This document shows, piece by piece, positions 62,749 to 64,000 of a stretch of 64,000 bases of DNA. Source of the stretch: DASRDE01 sp035938175. GTDB taxonomy: Bacteria > Vulcanimicrobiota > Vulcanimicrobiia > Vulcanimicrobiales > Vulcanimicrobiaceae. Each line of letters opens with the position of its first letter. Positions within the stretch are counted from its first letter, which is position 1. Where the stretch lies: assembly GCA_035938175.1 (NCBI GenBank), contig DASZHD010000051.1, positions 33,975-97,974 of the forward strand. Direction: 5' to 3'. The notes beneath the pieces are model-generated. The model saw nothing but the letters and a program-made list of their open reading frames with translations, was not told where the DNA came from and did no database searches. The position numbers were made by a program, and so were the translations under genes.

Positions 62749-64000
62749 ATGTTGCTTCCGGCAACGGTTTATAGTGAGGACTTCATCGGTAGGCGCGAAG
62801 AGCTCGCGTTTCTGCGCGAAGAGTTCCACTCCGCATGCGACCGCGGGCCTCGGTTCGTCACGATAGAGGGCGAGGCCGGTATCGGCAAATCGCGGCTTCT
62901 TCAAGAACTGCTCAAGACGAGCGGCAAAAGCGCATCGGTTTGCGGTGCGTGCCTGGAGCGAATTCAGAGTCCATACCTGCCGCTTACGGAGGTCCTCGAA
63001 CAAATCGAGGGCAGGCGATCGCGTATTCCCAACGCAGGCAAGAAGTGGGAGTTTTTCAATGCCGTCCCAGCGGCGGTCGCGCGCCATGCCGCGCGCGGGC
63101 CGCAAATCATTGCGATCGAGGACTTGCAATGGGCCGACGGCGGTACGCTCGAGCTCTTGACCTTCCTCATGTCTCGCCTTGCCGGCGTACCGGTATTGTT
63201 CGTTCTCACAATGCGCGTGGATGCCCGTGCCGCCGGATCGGCGTTCACGGCGTTCCGGAGCGCCGCTTCCCGTGCCCGCTGCTCCACGGTTCAGCTGCGG
63301 CCGCTGCGGCGCAACGATGTCCGCAACCTCGTGCAGCAAATGCTGCGCAGACGCCGTTTATGGCTTAGCTCCGAAACCGTTTCGCAAATCGAAGCACTCG
63401 CCGAAGGCAATCCGCTTTTTGCCGAAGAGCTCGTCCGGGTAGCGATGGAAACCGGCGAATTGACGCTGCAACGGCGCATGCCGCTATCGCTGGCGGCGCT
63501 TTTGGACGAACGTTTGGAGGTTTTCGACCAGGCGGAACGCGACCTGTTGATTCGCGCGGCCATTCTCGGCGATGTTTTCAACGTGACGCTCCTGTCCAGC
63601 ATCACGGGCGTGGCCACGGAGAGACTGCTGCAATTCATTCAGCGATGCGTCGAATGCGATCTGCTCCTGGAAGATCAAGCGGCGCCGCTGCGCTTTCGTT
63701 TCAAACACGGCTTGATTCGAAAAGCGCTCGCGGATCGCTTGGTCGTGGCTCTCGCTGCGCCGCTGCACGAGCAAATTGCGATCACTATCGAACCGCTGGC
63801 CGGCGATGCCGCGCGGCCGGCCGAATTGGCTTACCACTGGTCGGCGGCACGAAACGCCGAAAAGGCCCGATACTGGAACGAACGCGCGGCCGAGCACGCA
63901 TGGAGCGTGTATGCGTATCGCGACGCCATTCGTTTTTATAGTGAGGCGCTGCGGTGGGACTACCCGGCGGGCGCCTCGCGCGCGCAGGTGTACGAACGTT
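62749..64000 (+). CDS. large AAA ATPase regulator, N-terminal part (cut by window end)
   Basis: 417 codons are visible. FIGRREELAFLREEF followed by Walker A GEAGIGKSR and Walker B IIAIEDLQWADGG define the AAA_16/STAND-type ATPase of LuxR-like or cyclase-associated regulators. From about residue 290, helical repeats begin (AAEHAWSVYAYRDAIRFYSE). The output domain lies beyond 64000. It is the third large ATPase regulator in the window. Confidence 0.88.
   Translation, partial: MLLPATVYSEDFIGRREELAFLREEFHSACDRGPRFVTIEGEAGIGKSRLLQELLKTSGKSASVCGACLERIQSPYLPLTEVLEQIEGRRSRIPNAGKKWEFFNAVPAAVARHAARGPQIIAIEDLQWADGGTLELLTFLMSRLAGVPVLFVLTMRVDARAAGSAFTAFRSAASRARCSTVQLRPLRRNDVRNLVQQMLRRRRLWLSSETVSQIEALAEGNPLFAEELVRVAMETGELTLQRRMPLSLAALLDERLEVFDQAERDLLIRAAILGDVFNVTLLSSITGVATERLLQFIQRCVECDLLLEDQAAPLRFRFKHGLIRKALADRLVVALAAPLHEQIAITIEPLAGDAARPAELAYHWSAARNAEKARYWNERAAEHAWSVYAYRDAIRFYSEALRWDYPAGASRAQVYER

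Overview
This looks like one uninterrupted stretch of chromosome from a GC-rich, diderm, probably aerobic bacterium. Outer-membrane proteins (two TonB-dependent receptors, a TamB homologue, several lipoproteins) show a double envelope. The mix of SpoIIE/STAS partner-switching proteins, very large MalT-like and BTAD-type ATPase regulators, PQQ-type propellers and many small unplaced secreted proteins is reminiscent of Candidatus Eremiobacterota (WPS-2)/Vulcanimicrobiota. That placement is my inference and cannot be proved from this window. I saw no rRNA, tRNA, CRISPR array, phage or transposase gene.

0-12.7 kb: a signalling block with two SpoIIE-type phosphatases, each fused to an anti-sigma-type ATPase domain, a separate STAS antagonist, and a GAF protein with a decayed GGDEF domain. 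It is followed by a dual-specificity-type phosphatase, a RecB-like nuclease/SF1 helicase, a ferritin-like protein and a DnaQ-type exonuclease.

12.7-30 kb: envelope and secreted proteins. These are a lipoprotein built from a duplicated Cys-rich domain, a second lipoprotein, a two-gene unit of small lipoprotein plus phosphoesterase, a PQQ-type propeller, an SDR reductase, a multi-TM sensor-like protein coupled to an M48 protease, a periplasmic coiled-coil protein overlapping a TamB gene, a fatty-acid desaturase and a NarL/LuxR-type regulator.

30-46.8 kb: a BTAD/ATPase regulator followed by a propeller, a putative amidase and a membrane protein; an M28 peptidase; a DUF1697 protein coupled to a cyclophilin; a MalT/LuxR giant regulator; an HD-GYP protein preceded by a possible 25-codon ORF; and an OmpR-type two-component pair. 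A MITE-like palindromic repeat lies at 43.5 kb.

46.9-61.9 kb: the most coherent metabolic locus. Two divergent operons meet at about 54.8 kb. The left one encodes a Rieske oxygenase, a BNR/Asp-box propeller protein and a TonB-dependent receptor. The right one encodes a second Rieske oxygenase, a sarcosine-oxidase-like flavoenzyme, an APC permease and a second TonB-dependent receptor with a duplicated C-terminal domain. Together they read as an import and oxidative N-demethylation pathway for a betaine-like compound (inference). A second copy of the palindromic repeat follows at 62 kb, then a Tag-type DNA glycosylase and the start of another large ATPase gene cut off by the window end.
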